From assembly GCA_963664845.1 (NCBI GenBank), contig OY761615.1, forward strand, positions 3,782,001 through 3,846,000: a DNA stretch of 64,000 bases, in the 5' to 3' direction. Position numbers and translations under genes: made by a program. Source of the stretch: CAIYTF01 sp963664845. Lineage in GTDB: Bacteria > Bacteroidota > Ignavibacteria > Ignavibacteriales > Ignavibacteriaceae. The notes below the pieces were generated by a model that was given only the letters and a program-made list of their open reading frames with translations, was not told where the DNA came from and did no database searches. The number at the start of each line of letters is the position of its first letter. Position 1 is the stretch's first letter. Shown piece after piece: positions 35,939-44,918 of this stretch.

Positions 35939-37111
35939 TTATTTATTTCGGATTTTATCTGCACTGTTAAAAGCTGCTGTTGCTTCGTTTGTCATGCCGA
36001 GCACTGAATATACTTTTCCGAGCAATTCATACGTGGGGGCATCGTCTTTTTTCGTGTTGACATATGCTTCCAGATAGGGAAGTGCTGTACGGTATTTTTC
36101 TTTAATTGCAGGGTCTTCTTTTCCTGCATCATCAGCTTTCTTCTGTAAATCGACACCCCATTTTACATAGGTAACTGCAAGATTGTAGTCTGCATTCAAA
36201 TATTGCGGGTCGATCTTCAGTGCGGCCTTGAATTGTTCTTCCGCGTTTGCATACTCATTTTTGCCAAGATAAAGAACAGCCAGGTTATAACGGAAGTACT
36301 TGTTTTCCGGATCTTTTTCAACGCCTTCTTTGAAGGTTCCCATGGCTATTTCAGCTTTGTTTGCGGCTATATAGGAATTAGAAAGGAGAACAAGAATGTC
36401 CTGATCGTTCGGATTGGACTTTTTCCCTTCCTCAAGCACGGCAATGGCTTTATTAAAGAATTCAAGTGAAGCCAGGCTGTCCGCGGCCACTTTTGATTTA
36501 TCATATGCTGTTTTTGCATCAGCACCTTTTGAATAGTAGATTTGGCCAAGGCTGCGGAAACCATCAGCCGAGTTTTTCAGCGAAACCAATTTGGTCAGGG
36601 GCGCAATGGCTTCATCGTTTTTGCCCAGATTAAAGTACACATAGGCTAAGTTTTTATACGTGTCGGCTGAATCCGGTTCGGCTTTGATGCCGGAGTTGAA
36701 CAAAGCGGCTGATTTTTCAAAGTACATCACTGATGTGTCTTTGTTCTTTGCAGACTGGGCTTTGTTGAAGGCAGCAACTGCTTTGTTAAAGCAGTTGCCC
36801 CAGAATGCTTTCCTGGAAACCTTAATGTCTTTTTCGTATTTTTTGCTAATTTCAAGTGACTTAGTATAATTGGTCACCATCTTGTCAGCGTCTTCCCTGT
36901 CGGCGTATAAAAGCCCGAGGGTATAGTAGCCTTCGTCGCTTTTGGGATTCTTGGCAATTTCCTTTTGCAGTGCTTCAATTGCCTTGTCATAGTTTTTCTG
37001 CTGGATGTACAATTTGGCGCTTGTCATCTCAGTAGACGCGCAGTCAAAACCTGTGAAGGATAAGAACATGAGCAGGGCAGCTGAAGATAATAGTGCGAAA
37101 TATTTTTTCAT
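35939..37111 (-). CDS. Exported TPR-repeat protein
   Basis: A 390-residue protein with an N-terminal hydrophobic signal (YFALLSSAALLMFLSFTGFDC) ending at a cysteine that could be lipidated, though FDC is a weak lipobox. Roughly nine tetratricopeptide repeats follow, such as AIEALQKEIAKNPKSDEGYYTLGLLYADR and AEEQFKAALKIDPQYLNADYNLAVTY. TPR proteins act as protein-interaction scaffolds, and the partner cannot be read from sequence. First gene of a two-gene operon with DUF3467. Confidence 0.88.
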   Translation of the reverse strand: MKKYFALLSSAALLMFLSFTGFDCASTEMTSAKLYIQQKNYDKAIEALQKEIAKNPKSDEGYYTLGLLYADREDADKMVTNYTKSLEISKKYEKDIKVSRKAFWGNCFNKAVAAFNKAQSAKNKDTSVMYFEKSAALFNSGIKAEPDSADTYKNLAYVYFNLGKNDEAIAPLTKLVSLKNSADGFRSLGQIYYSKGADAKTAYDKSKVAADSLASLEFFNKAIAVLEEGKKSNPNDQDILVLLSNSYIAANKAEIAMGTFKEGVEKDPENKYFRYNLAVLYLGKNEYANAEEQFKAALKIDPQYLNADYNLAVTYVKWGVDLQKKADDAGKEDPAIKEKYRTALPYLEAYVNTKKDDAPTYELLGKVYSVLGMTNEATAAFNSADKIRNK

Positions 37112-37443
37112 ATGGGCTCCATAAATATTAAAGTTCAGTTTATAAAATTACAGATAATAGTGGCGATTCCCAAATCCGGGAGGAAATAGTGTTAGGGAGG
37201 TCATGGCTGTGGTGTAATACCGCTTTCCCAGGGGAACAAATCGGCTATTACGTCCTCCGGAGTGCTTGACCCGTGTCAGGGATAAGGGTTTTTACTGCCC
37301 ATTAAAGAGGAGGCTTTCAGGTTACCCGTAAAGACTTGGGGCAATATATTTCAGGGAAAAATTTTGCCCTAAATTGACAATTTATTATTTTAACACCCAG
37401 ATTATTAACAAAACAATCCACTTTGTAACCTTTGGGGAGAAAA
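37112..37443. other. Divergent intergenic gap
   Basis: 332 bases between the divergent TPR gene and the barrel protein gene. It should hold both promoters. A weak hairpin (CTTGACCCGTG/CAGGG ... GGGTTTTT around 37265-37295) is the only local structure; no gene or repeat family member was recognised. Confidence 0.4.
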
Positions 37444-38139
37444 ATGCACGTTTCATTCGCATCACCGGCTCTTTTCGTTTTAGCTTTTCTCGCTTTTACC
37501 ACAACCGTTATACCTCAGGTGCCTTCCCCGCATGCTGATTGTAATCTGGTATTGGGGTCAAGGATTGTTTACAGCTCTGATTATTCCGCTTCTATGCGTG
37601 AGATACTGAATAATAGAGGCGGCGATGTATCAGGCCCCGGTTTGTTCTATGGTTTTGATGCCGGAATGGATTTTAGGGTATTTTCCTCATTTTACCTGCA
37701 CCCCAATATTCGCTGGATATTCAGTTCCGTGACATCTTCTGAGAGGGACGAAAGAGCAAGTTCCTATGAGCTTAATTCGTTTTTTCTGCCTGGTGTGGAA
37801 GCAAAGATGTATTTCCCGATAACCGGGAACCGTTTCTTATATCTTGGGGCCGGAGTGAGTGGGGCCAGTTTTTCGACAAAGTACCAGTTCGAAATGGTTC
37901 CGAAAGGCGTTTCCGAAACGTATATGCTGGGTTTCATGTTCACATTTACAAGGTACAACGTTGGTATGGAACTGGGATATCAGGTAATTCCAATGCAGTT
38001 CAGCCGGAGCCGGTATGAGGGCTATTATTATCCTCCGGATCGGCATGATCAGGACTTTGGGGGAATCTACTTCTCGGTGAATGCCAATATATCCTTATTT
38101 GACTATCATACGGTGCCTCTCGAAGAGCAACCTAATTAG
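37444..38139 (+). CDS. Putative outer-membrane beta-barrel protein
   Basis: A 231-residue protein starting at ATG 37444 with GGGGAG just upstream. It has a signal peptide (VSFASPALFVLAFLAFTTTVIPQ) and then alternating amphipathic strands with aromatic girdles (YGFDAGMDFRVFSSFYLHPNIRWIF, FMFTFTRYNVGMELGYQVIPMQF), as in eight-stranded OmpA/OmpW-like barrels. The final residue is not the typical aromatic, so barrel topology is inferred from strand pattern only. Function unknown. Confidence 0.7.
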   Translation: MHVSFASPALFVLAFLAFTTTVIPQVPSPHADCNLVLGSRIVYSSDYSASMREILNNRGGDVSGPGLFYGFDAGMDFRVFSSFYLHPNIRWIFSSVTSSERDERASSYELNSFFLPGVEAKMYFPITGNRFLYLGAGVSGASFSTKYQFEMVPKGVSETYMLGFMFTFTRYNVGMELGYQVIPMQFSRSRYEGYYYPPDRHDQDFGGIYFSVNANISLFDYHTVPLEEQPN

Positions 38140-38320
38140 GCTGCTCAAATGAAAAACACCAAAATTCCTATGAAGATTTACAGCTTGTTGAACAGTGTTC
38201 GAACCGGCTTAGCGCTTTGGTTGCTTCCACGGACGGACAACCGGATACATCTTACTGTTACGTATATCAATTTTCCTTCACACATTCTATACTTAATCTA
38301 CACAAATTAATGGAGCCTTC

Positions 38321-38692
38321 ATGAAAGCACTCAGGTCACTGTGTCTTCTGCTCATTGTTCTTTCTGCTGCCGGTTGCCAATACACATTGGAAACCCTTAC
38401 CGGTCAGGAAAAAGCATTTCCCAGAAGTAACCAAAATTCGATAACATTAACTTCAGAAACGAAGCTTTCGGTGCCGTTTACTGAAATCGGGCAGGTTCTG
38501 GCTGTCGGTTCAACTTCTGAGGAAGCAATAAGCAGACTGAAAGGTCAGGCGGCTACCTATGGTGGCGATGCAATAATCAGATTACAAACAAAAGTTACCA
38601 GAAGGTATATCTACTTACTGTTTATCCCAATACCTATTGATTCATATTGTGTTACCGGAACCATTGTTACAAAAACAAATAAAGTAGGATGA
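38321..38692 (+). CDS. Small lipoprotein A (GADAVI-type)
   Basis: A 123-residue lipoprotein: signal LCLLLIVLSAAGC with a good lipobox (SAAGC). The mature part has FTEIGQVLAVGSTSEEAISRLKGQAATYGGDAIIRL, a pattern shared with the next gene and resembling YbjQ/DUF74-like domains in which a helix precedes G-[GA]-D-A-[IV]-I. It lies four bases upstream of the second lipoprotein gene. A conserved hydrophobic strand (YIYLLFIPIPID) is near the C-terminus. Function unknown. Confidence 0.8.
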   Translation: MKALRSLCLLLIVLSAAGCQYTLETLTGQEKAFPRSNQNSITLTSETKLSVPFTEIGQVLAVGSTSEEAISRLKGQAATYGGDAIIRLQTKVTRRYIYLLFIPIPIDSYCVTGTIVTKTNKVG

Positions 38693-38696
38693 TCCC

Positions 38697-39038
38697 ATGA
38701 AATTGTTAACGAAAAAATTCTTTGTATTATTTCTGTTTTCTGTCCTGTTTGTCGGATGTACTCAATCCACCTATGTCTATAACAGTGGGGTAGAGAGACC
38801 CAAGGCGACCATCGCAAAAAACATTCAGATATTCAGCGAGGTAACAATTGAAAAGCCATACTATGAGTTAGGTGCAATTGCCGTTACCAAGACTTCGGAA
38901 GAGCATGGTAATGGATTAAAAACGCAGATGAAGGAAGCCGCTGCAGAAATGGGTGCTGATGCAGTGATCGCTTTCCGGTTTGATTACGACCTTTCCGGGA
39001 ACGTGCAGGCAATGGGAGTAGCAGTAAAATTTAAGTAA
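38697..39038 (+). CDS. Small lipoprotein B (GADAVI-type)
   Basis: A 113-residue lipoprotein with lipobox LFVGC. The mature part (YYELGAIAVTKTSEEHGNGLKTQMKEAAAEMGADAVIAFRF) aligns with the upstream lipoprotein and with the YbjQ/DUF74-like fold. The two are probable paralogues from an old duplication. A clear terminator follows at 39084-39130. Confidence 0.8.
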   Translation: MKLLTKKFFVLFLFSVLFVGCTQSTYVYNSGVERPKATIAKNIQIFSEVTIEKPYYELGAIAVTKTSEEHGNGLKTQMKEAAAEMGADAVIAFRFDYDLSGNVQAMGVAVKFK

Positions 39039-39083
39039 TATGACCGGTGCTTTTTAGCTGCTTTGCTGGAAACCGGCATAAAC

Positions 39084-39130
39084 CCCGTGAATAGGGAAAT
39101 ATAAACCAGGTTCACGGGTTTCTTTTTTTT
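39084..39130 (+). terminator. Intrinsic terminator after the lipoprotein pair
   Basis: CCCGTGAA (39084-39091) pairs with TTCACGGG (39111-39118) across a 19-base loop and is followed by TTTC and eight T. It sits 45 bases beyond the stop of lipoprotein B. Confidence 0.75.
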
Positions 39131-39267
39131 GAGCTTTCCTTACTATAATGTTGTTTATTTTATGGGCTAACCGATTAGGTGCAGATATAACCGATAATGG
39201 CCGGATCAGTTTGAATGGTATAGTAAGGACGGGAGCGGACCAGAGCGGGTGTACGTGTGCTGATGTT

Positions 39268-39302
39268 AAAAAGAGCAGGGTGCCCCTTTGGAAGGAGCAC
39301 CC
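39268..39302 (-). terminator. Intrinsic terminator of the floA-Yip1 operon
   Basis: GGGTGC and GCACCC (39278-39302) with an inner CCTT/AAGG form a hairpin. On the minus strand it is followed after five bases by five T (39268-39272). It lies about 75 bases after the Yip1-like gene stop. Together with the plus-strand terminator at 39084 it insulates the two convergent operons. Confidence 0.6.
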
Positions 39303-39378
39303 TTGAAATGGTTCAGTTTGTTTCTGGTTCCGGGGCGAGTGAAAACGCCGGGAACGGCTTAAGCATCCGGCCGAAAAA

Positions 39379-40191
39379 CTATCCTCTGAACAGCATTAAA
39401 AATGGAACATTGTTAACGAGGAAAAACCACAAAATGCTTATTCCCAGCCAACTGATGATAACGCCGGCGATATAGTTGGTGCTCTTTTCTGCTTTCGCAA
39501 ATTTTGCAAATCCAACGCCCATCAAAACATAAGCGATGATCGTCAGAGGATCCAGTTTTGACAGTAGCAATAAGCCAAACGATTTTGGATCCGCTTCGGA
39601 GAACATCGCAGCATTTAATCCAGTGAATGATTTTTTCAATATCAGAGAGATCACTGCCACAATGAGAATGTTCACCGCGCTGATGTATCCAACAATACCG
39701 TTGACGAACATCACCTGTTTAAATCCCAGTTCTGCCTTGAACCCATATTTGAACAATACAAAATAGAAGCCGGTAATGACAAAAAAGATAATGAATCCCA
39801 CTATGAAAATGGGAATTGCCTGAAAGGCCAGCCCAACAGGTGAACCGATATAATCTATTTGTTTTTCCCCAATATCCCTGGCCCTGGCAATTTCATCAGC
39901 CGATGTACCTTTTTTCATCTGTTCTTCGAAACGCTTCTCCATTTGTGTTCTGGCTTTTTGCTTCACTTCCATTTTAATTTCAGGGACGGAAAGAACCAGA
40001 ATTGATGAGAGAATGGTTGCCAACAGGATCACGACAACGGGCAGAAGCCAATCAATCGTTTCAATGGGATATTTTGCGGCTTTGGCGAACATTGCGCCCG
40101 GTTCGGAGACAAGAGAAATAATTTTATCGGTGTGGGATTGTTTGTCCTCCGGTTCTTCATTTTCGGTCTGAAGGTCATTTTCTTCGCTCAT
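39379..40191 (-). CDS. Yip1-domain membrane protein
   Basis: A 270-residue protein with an acidic cytosolic N-terminus (about 1-45, rich in Glu/Asp/Gln) and five hydrophobic segments starting at LLPVVVILLATILSSILVL, matching Yip1-domain proteins. Bacterial members are uncharacterised. The gene is last in the floA operon, 92 bases after the helicase gene. Confidence 0.75.
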   Translation of the reverse strand: MSEENDLQTENEEPEDKQSHTDKIISLVSEPGAMFAKAAKYPIETIDWLLPVVVILLATILSSILVLSVPEIKMEVKQKARTQMEKRFEEQMKKGTSADEIARARDIGEKQIDYIGSPVGLAFQAIPIFIVGFIIFFVITGFYFVLFKYGFKAELGFKQVMFVNGIVGYISAVNILIVAVISLILKKSFTGLNAAMFSEADPKSFGLLLLSKLDPLTIIAYVLMGVGFAKFAKAEKSTNYIAGVIISWLGISILWFFLVNNVPFLMLFRG

Positions 40192-40283
40192 AGAAGTTCC
40201 TTTCTTTGATTGGGTGACAGCAAGTTGTTAGAAATTTCAAGTATAAAGATAAGTAAAAGTCTGAAAGTTTACTTATACCCGGA

Positions 40284-42281
40284 TCATTCGTTTTCCAGCA
40301 GCCAGCCCTCTGCAAGATCGGGGGTAACATCGTGGAGAAAGCGTGAAGGTTTTGAAAGCGTGGTTCCCGATTCACGGTCGAATATGTGCATCGGATAGGT
40401 AACGAACAAATTTTGTTTTGCACGGGTTGTCGCCACATAGAGCAGGCGTCGTTCTTCTTCCAGTGATTCCAGATTTTCCGCGGAACGCGTGGAGGGGAAG
40501 AACCCGTCAACCGCATGGATAATAAATACAGAATGCCATTCCAGTCCTTTGGCTGAGTGAATGGTTGAGAGTGTTAAATAGTCTTCCTGCTTGTCCTCCT
40601 CACCAAGATCAGAAACGCTGTCCAGCGGAGGTTCAATTGCCATATCGGAAAGCAGGCTTTCCAGCGAACGATAGTTTGACGCAATATTCAGAAATATATC
40701 GACGTCCTTTTTGCGTTTGTTGAAGTCGTCATACTTCTCTTTAAATATTGGATAATAGAACTCAACGGCCAGTTCAACTTTGTCGAACATAGTCATCTCT
40801 TTTGTGCGGATAGTATAAATAAGCTTGAAAAGCGGGAACAGTTTTTCGCTGATAAGCTTTTCATTATATGACTCGGGGTTATGCTGAACAGAAATTCTTC
40901 CTTCCGCAAGTGCATCCAAAATACGCTGAGCTGTTTTGGGTCCCACTCCCTCGTGAAGCAGCAATACCCGGTACCAGCAAACAACGTCTTTGGGGTTGAG
41001 CGCAATTCGCAACAAAGCCAGGATGTCCTTGATGTGCGCCGTCTCTATGAATTTCATGCCGCCGAATTTTTGAAAGGGGATGTTCGCCTTGGTGAGTGCT
41101 ATTTCAAGATCAAACGAGAAGAATGAAGACCGGAAGAGAACGGATATCTCGGACAGCGGTGTCCCGGATTCGTGCAGGTCGAGAACTTTTTCCACAATGA
41201 ATTGCGATTGCAATTCAACACTGGCTGCGGCAAGGATCATGGGCAGTTCGCCGGAGTTTCTTCTGCTGAAAAGGACTTTCTCGTATTTCTGGACGGCTCC
41301 TTCATAAATGCGGTTTGCAAAATTCAGCACCTGCGGAGTGCTGCGAAAATTTTCCTCAAGCTTTATTATGGTAACATCGTTGAACAGCGACGGGAATTGC
41401 ATGATGTTTTCAAAATTGGCGCCACGGAAAGAGTAGATTGACTGTGCATCGTCACCCACAACCATAATGTTTTGTTTAAGCTGGCATAACCCGCGCACAA
41501 TTTCCGCCTGAAGATGATTCGTGTCCTGATATTCATCCACCATAACGAATTTAATGGATTGAATGAGGTTCAAGGCTGACGGAGATTTTGCCAATAGGAA
41601 GTCCCTGAGGTAAACAAGCAAGTCATCATAGTCCAAAAGGCTGTTGGCTTTTTTATAAGAAGCATACTTTGCCTGAATTTCCTTTATAGGCTCTATCTCT
41701 TCACTGAAGTGTGGATACTCATTTAATACGATATCAGAGAGAGCACGGCCGGTATTTACTGCAAGGCTGAAAATTTTCTGAAGTGTTGTCTTCAGTGGGA
41801 AGCGTTTTTTGTCTTTTACAAATCCACCCTGTGACCGGATAAGATTAATGACATCCTCACTGTCGCCCTGGTCCAGAATGGTGAAAGAGGATTCGAAACC
41901 CATCAGCCTCGCATTTTTTCGCAGAACGGTATTTGCAAAAGAATGAAAAGTGCCGGCATTGATCCGGTCGCAACGTTTGTCAAGCAGAAGTGTAGCGCGA
42001 TCCAGCATCTCTTTTGCCGATTTCCGGGTGAAGGTAAGCAGCAGAATGGATTGTGGATCATAGCCTGATTCAATAAGCCGGGCAAGACGGTATACCAGCG
42101 TACGTGTTTTGCCGGTTCCGGCGCCTGCCACAATGAGGAAGGCGCCTTCTTCCGCACATACCGCTTCATACTGGGCGGGATTGAGAAGGTTTTCGTAGTC
42201 AATGGTGAAGTTGGCTTTTTTTGTTTTGCCGGACTCCAATTCCTTGTTCGAAAAGCGCGTTAGTTTATACTTCTTTTCCAT
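40284..42281 (-). CDS. UvrD/Rep-like superfamily 1 helicase
   Basis: A 665-residue SF1A helicase translocating 3'-5' on single-stranded DNA. Motifs are Q-motif NLLNPAQYEAV, Walker A AGAGTGKTRTL (about 52-62), Ia LLTFTRKSAKEM, II VDEYQDTNHLQ, III VVGDDAQSIYSFRGA, IV KLEENFRS, V STIHSAKGLEWHSVF and VI ERRLLYVATTRAKQNL. It is slightly shorter than UvrD/PcrA (about 720) and lacks their usual C-terminal tail. It is not AddA/RecB, which are much larger. Its start lies 22 bases inside the upstream gene. Confidence 0.93.
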   Translation of the reverse strand: MEKKYKLTRFSNKELESGKTKKANFTIDYENLLNPAQYEAVCAEEGAFLIVAGAGTGKTRTLVYRLARLIESGYDPQSILLLTFTRKSAKEMLDRATLLLDKRCDRINAGTFHSFANTVLRKNARLMGFESSFTILDQGDSEDVINLIRSQGGFVKDKKRFPLKTTLQKIFSLAVNTGRALSDIVLNEYPHFSEEIEPIKEIQAKYASYKKANSLLDYDDLLVYLRDFLLAKSPSALNLIQSIKFVMVDEYQDTNHLQAEIVRGLCQLKQNIMVVGDDAQSIYSFRGANFENIMQFPSLFNDVTIIKLEENFRSTPQVLNFANRIYEGAVQKYEKVLFSRRNSGELPMILAAASVELQSQFIVEKVLDLHESGTPLSEISVLFRSSFFSFDLEIALTKANIPFQKFGGMKFIETAHIKDILALLRIALNPKDVVCWYRVLLLHEGVGPKTAQRILDALAEGRISVQHNPESYNEKLISEKLFPLFKLIYTIRTKEMTMFDKVELAVEFYYPIFKEKYDDFNKRKKDVDIFLNIASNYRSLESLLSDMAIEPPLDSVSDLGEEDKQEDYLTLSTIHSAKGLEWHSVFIIHAVDGFFPSTRSAENLESLEEERRLLYVATTRAKQNLFVTYPMHIFDRESGTTLSKPSRFLHDVTPDLAEGWLLENE

Positions 42282-42856
42282 TCCCGCTCTTTAAAATTCC
42301 TTCTGCGCATTGCCAGCGGCTTGTCAAGTATTTCACGAATAAGATACGCTTCACGGATATTGGATTTAACCAAAAAAGTTTCACGCAATGCACGGGCCCG
42401 TGAATTAAGATACACCGTGTCGATTGCAAGCCCTTGCTGTCTGAATGCCTCGGCGTTTTCATCGGTCATTGCCTGGAAAACACTTTCAACTTTTTCCTGG
42501 TGGCTCTCAATTTTCGCCTTGTCGATCACAGATTCTTTATAATAAAGAGGAGCGGAAACCGACTCCTTTGTCTGTGCTTCGTCCCTTTCTTTTGACCGGG
42601 CCGCCTGCGTCGAAAATGCCGGCTGCACGGATTTCTGCTGCTGTACGCCCAGCATGTCCCTGAACTCTTTCAGTTCATCAAACCCGGCGTATGCATTCTT
42701 CTCTTCCATGTCATCCGCAACGTCGGGGAATGAACCATCGTTGGGATCATAACCAGGCGGTCGCGATCCCTGTCCCTTGTTCTTATTCTTGAACAGGGGG
42801 CTTAGTACGCTGTAGATGATTATCAACAGTAAAACAATAAATTGAAGTTTACCCAT
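42260..42856 (-). CDS. Membrane-anchored hypothetical protein downstream of floA
   Basis: A 198-residue protein with one N-terminal transmembrane helix (LQFIVLLLIIIYSVLSPLF), then a Gly/Pro/Asp-rich linker and a charged helical C-terminus (NIREAYLIREILDKPLAMRRR). I do not recognise a family. The gene lies 16 bases after floA and overlaps the helicase gene by 22 bases. Co-occurrence with floA suggests a membrane-microdomain partner (inference). Confidence 0.65.
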   Translation of the reverse strand: MGKLQFIVLLLIIIYSVLSPLFKNKNKGQGSRPPGYDPNDGSFPDVADDMEEKNAYAGFDELKEFRDMLGVQQQKSVQPAFSTQAARSKERDEAQTKESVSAPLYYKESVIDKAKIESHQEKVESVFQAMTDENAEAFRQQGLAIDTVYLNSRARALRETFLVKSNIREAYLIREILDKPLAMRRRNFKEREWKRSIN

Positions 42857-42872
42857 AGTCTGTCAGCTCAGC

Positions 42873-43856
42873 CTAGCTTTTCTTTTCTTCGGGTTTGGCT
42901 ATGGCTTCGCGCATCTGCGTATCAGCCTGTATATTTTTCAGATTGTAATAGTCCATTATGCCAAGATTACCTGAACGGAATGCTTCGGCAATTGCCCGTG
43001 GAATTTCGGCCTCTGCTTCAATGAGTCGTGCCCGCTGCCGGGATACTTCAGCAATCATTTCCTGGTCAAGAGCAACTGCGGCTGCACGGCGTTCTTCCGC
43101 CCGTGCGCGAGCTATTTGCAGATCTGCCTGAGCCTGGTCTGCCATCAGTTTTGCACCGATGTTTGAACCGACATCAACATCCGCAATATCAATGGAAAGG
43201 ATTTCGAATGCCGTTCCGGCATCCAGCCCTTTTTGCAACACCACTTTTGAAATAGAGTCAGGGTTTTCCAAAACCAGTTTATGACTTTCGCTTGACCCGA
43301 TTGTTGAGACAATACCTTCACCGACGCGCGCAAGCACAGTCACTTCGCCGGCGCCGCCGACCAAACGCTCGATGTTTGCCCTGACGGTAACGCGGGCAAC
43401 TGCCTTTAGCTGGATGCCGTCTTTTGACATGGCGGCAACCAACGGTGTTTCAATGACCTTTGGAATAACCGACATTTTGACTGCTTCCAGCACATCGCGT
43501 CCGGCAAGATCAATCGCGGTTGCACGTTCAAAACTCAAACCCAGTTGTGCTTTATCGGCAGAAACCAATGCTCTCACCACCTGATCAACATTGCCGCCTG
43601 CCAGATAGTGGGCTTCGAGCTTGCTGATATCCAGGTTGATGCCGGCCTTGGTTGCCGTTATCATGCTGCGTACAATGATTGTAGGCGGAACTTTACGGAG
43701 TCGCATTCCCATTAAGTCGCGGAAAATGCGGAGTTTTACGCCGCTGAAATATGCGGTGATAAAAAGCCCGATGGGCACAAAATAAAAGAAGATCATTAAA
43801 AAGAAAACGATGAGAACAAGGATCAAGGCTGAAAAGCCGGTTACTATTTCATTCAT
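42873..43856 (-). CDS. floA: Flotillin-like protein FloA
   Basis: A 327-residue SPFH-like scaffold of functional membrane microdomains. The N-terminal hydrophobic hairpin (LILVLIVFFLMIFFYFVPIGLFI) anchors it. The family-diagnostic GMRLRKVPPTIIVRSMITATKAGI, SAHYLAGGNVD-like segment (LEAHYLAGGNVDQVV) and coiled coil with repeated Ala-Glu (QADLQIARARAEERRAAAVALDQEM) match YqfA/FloA closely in order and length. It is first in a four-gene minus-strand operon. Confidence 0.95.
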   Translation of the reverse strand: MNEIVTGFSALILVLIVFFLMIFFYFVPIGLFITAYFSGVKLRIFRDLMGMRLRKVPPTIIVRSMITATKAGINLDISKLEAHYLAGGNVDQVVRALVSADKAQLGLSFERATAIDLAGRDVLEAVKMSVIPKVIETPLVAAMSKDGIQLKAVARVTVRANIERLVGGAGEVTVLARVGEGIVSTIGSSESHKLVLENPDSISKVVLQKGLDAGTAFEILSIDIADVDVGSNIGAKLMADQAQADLQIARARAEERRAAAVALDQEMIAEVSRQRARLIEAEAEIPRAIAEAFRSGNLGIMDYYNLKNIQADTQMREAIAKPEEKKS

Positions 43857-44181
43857 TAGAATTCTCCATTCTTGAAATTTACAACAGGAAATATCGAAAT
43901 AATTATTGACAATAGATAGCGGAATGAAAAACTACCGGGTTAGGCACCCTGAATCCGAATATAATTTGGTCACAAGAACATGGAAAGCTGTAAACACCTC
44001 CCGGGAGTGCGTGAAATTCAAATTCAACACCCGGTTTTTACACCTTTTTTATATGCTTATTGGAATCTCATTGCATGGCAGCCGCAGCAGGCATTAGTTG
44101 CCTGGCAGGCTGAGCATTGGACAAATTTTCAAAGAACACGCATAGGATTAAGGGAATTGAGAGTACGGAAATTGATGAGCA

Positions 44182-44371
44182 ACTCATGTTACGCAATGAT
44201 TCCAACTGACTTGCCACGAGCTTCAGCTCGTGGATCATTCTCGCCAGCTAAAATCGGCTTTAGCCACAAATCTTAGCTCTATTAGTGACTAAAGCCAACA
44301 TATAGAGGAGGCATCTATCCCACGACTTGAAAGTCGTGGCTATTCAATCTCTGGTTTCGCGCAACATGAGT
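44182..44371. repeat. Non-autonomous hairpin-rich repeat element with 13-bp inverted termini
   Basis: ACTCATGTTACGC (44182-44194) and its near-exact reverse complement GCGCAACATGAGT (44359-44371, 12 of 13) delimit 190 bases without a gene. Inside are CCACGAGC/GCTCGTGG (44214-44233), GGCTTTAG/CTAAAGCC (44256-44296) and CCACGACTT/AAGTCGTGG (44320-44339). The terminal motif recurs at 63420-63433. The rest of the 746-base gap from floA to 44603 is AT-rich with no supported gene. Confidence 0.65.
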
Positions 44372-44603
44372 GAGTAATATATGCAAGATGCATGGTGCAG
44401 GTGCATGGCGCAGTGCACAACGCGGTGCGGCGTGCACTCACCGTCTGAACTATGATTTTTTTGATTTGTGTGATTAATATGAGTTGGAAGGGTTCTGGCG
44501 CAGGCAAAATGTCTGAAGCCGTCCCGGTGGAACGGCTTCAGATGATTGTTTATGAATGACTGTATGATGAACAGACAATCATGTCTGTATCTTTGATTCT
44601 CAA

Positions 44604-44918
44604 CTATTTGATGAGTGTCATTTTCTTAATCGCCTTGAAATCGTTGCATTCGATCTGGTAGAAATAGACGCCGCTGGAGAGATGCGAAGCATTGAATTCT
44701 GCCTGATAACTGCCCGCGGATTTTTCTTCGTCAACAAGTTTGACTACTTCTTTACCAAGCATGTCATAGACTCTGAGCGTTACACGACCTGCTTTGGGAA
44801 GCTGATAGTTGATAACCGTTGTGGGGTTGAACGGGTTGGGATAGTGCCAAGAAAAACAATTACTACAAAAACCTCCATTATGATGTATCCATATATTCCC
44901 CTTTCCAATCAGCTTATT
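44604..44918 (-). pseudogene. Orphan type IX secretion C-terminal sorting domain
   Basis: On the minus strand this frame reads YPNPFNPTTVINYQLPKAG, then LRVYDMLGKEVVKLVDEEKS and SSGVYFYQIECND to a final lysine and TAG, a textbook type A T9SS sorting domain. Upstream the frame degrades (FSWH, then stop TAA at 44919-44921), so only the last 80 or so residues of some large secreted protein remain. It is in a different frame from the decayed lipoprotein gene just upstream, so it was not simply its tail. It shows that the lineage uses or used type IX secretion. Confidence 0.85.
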
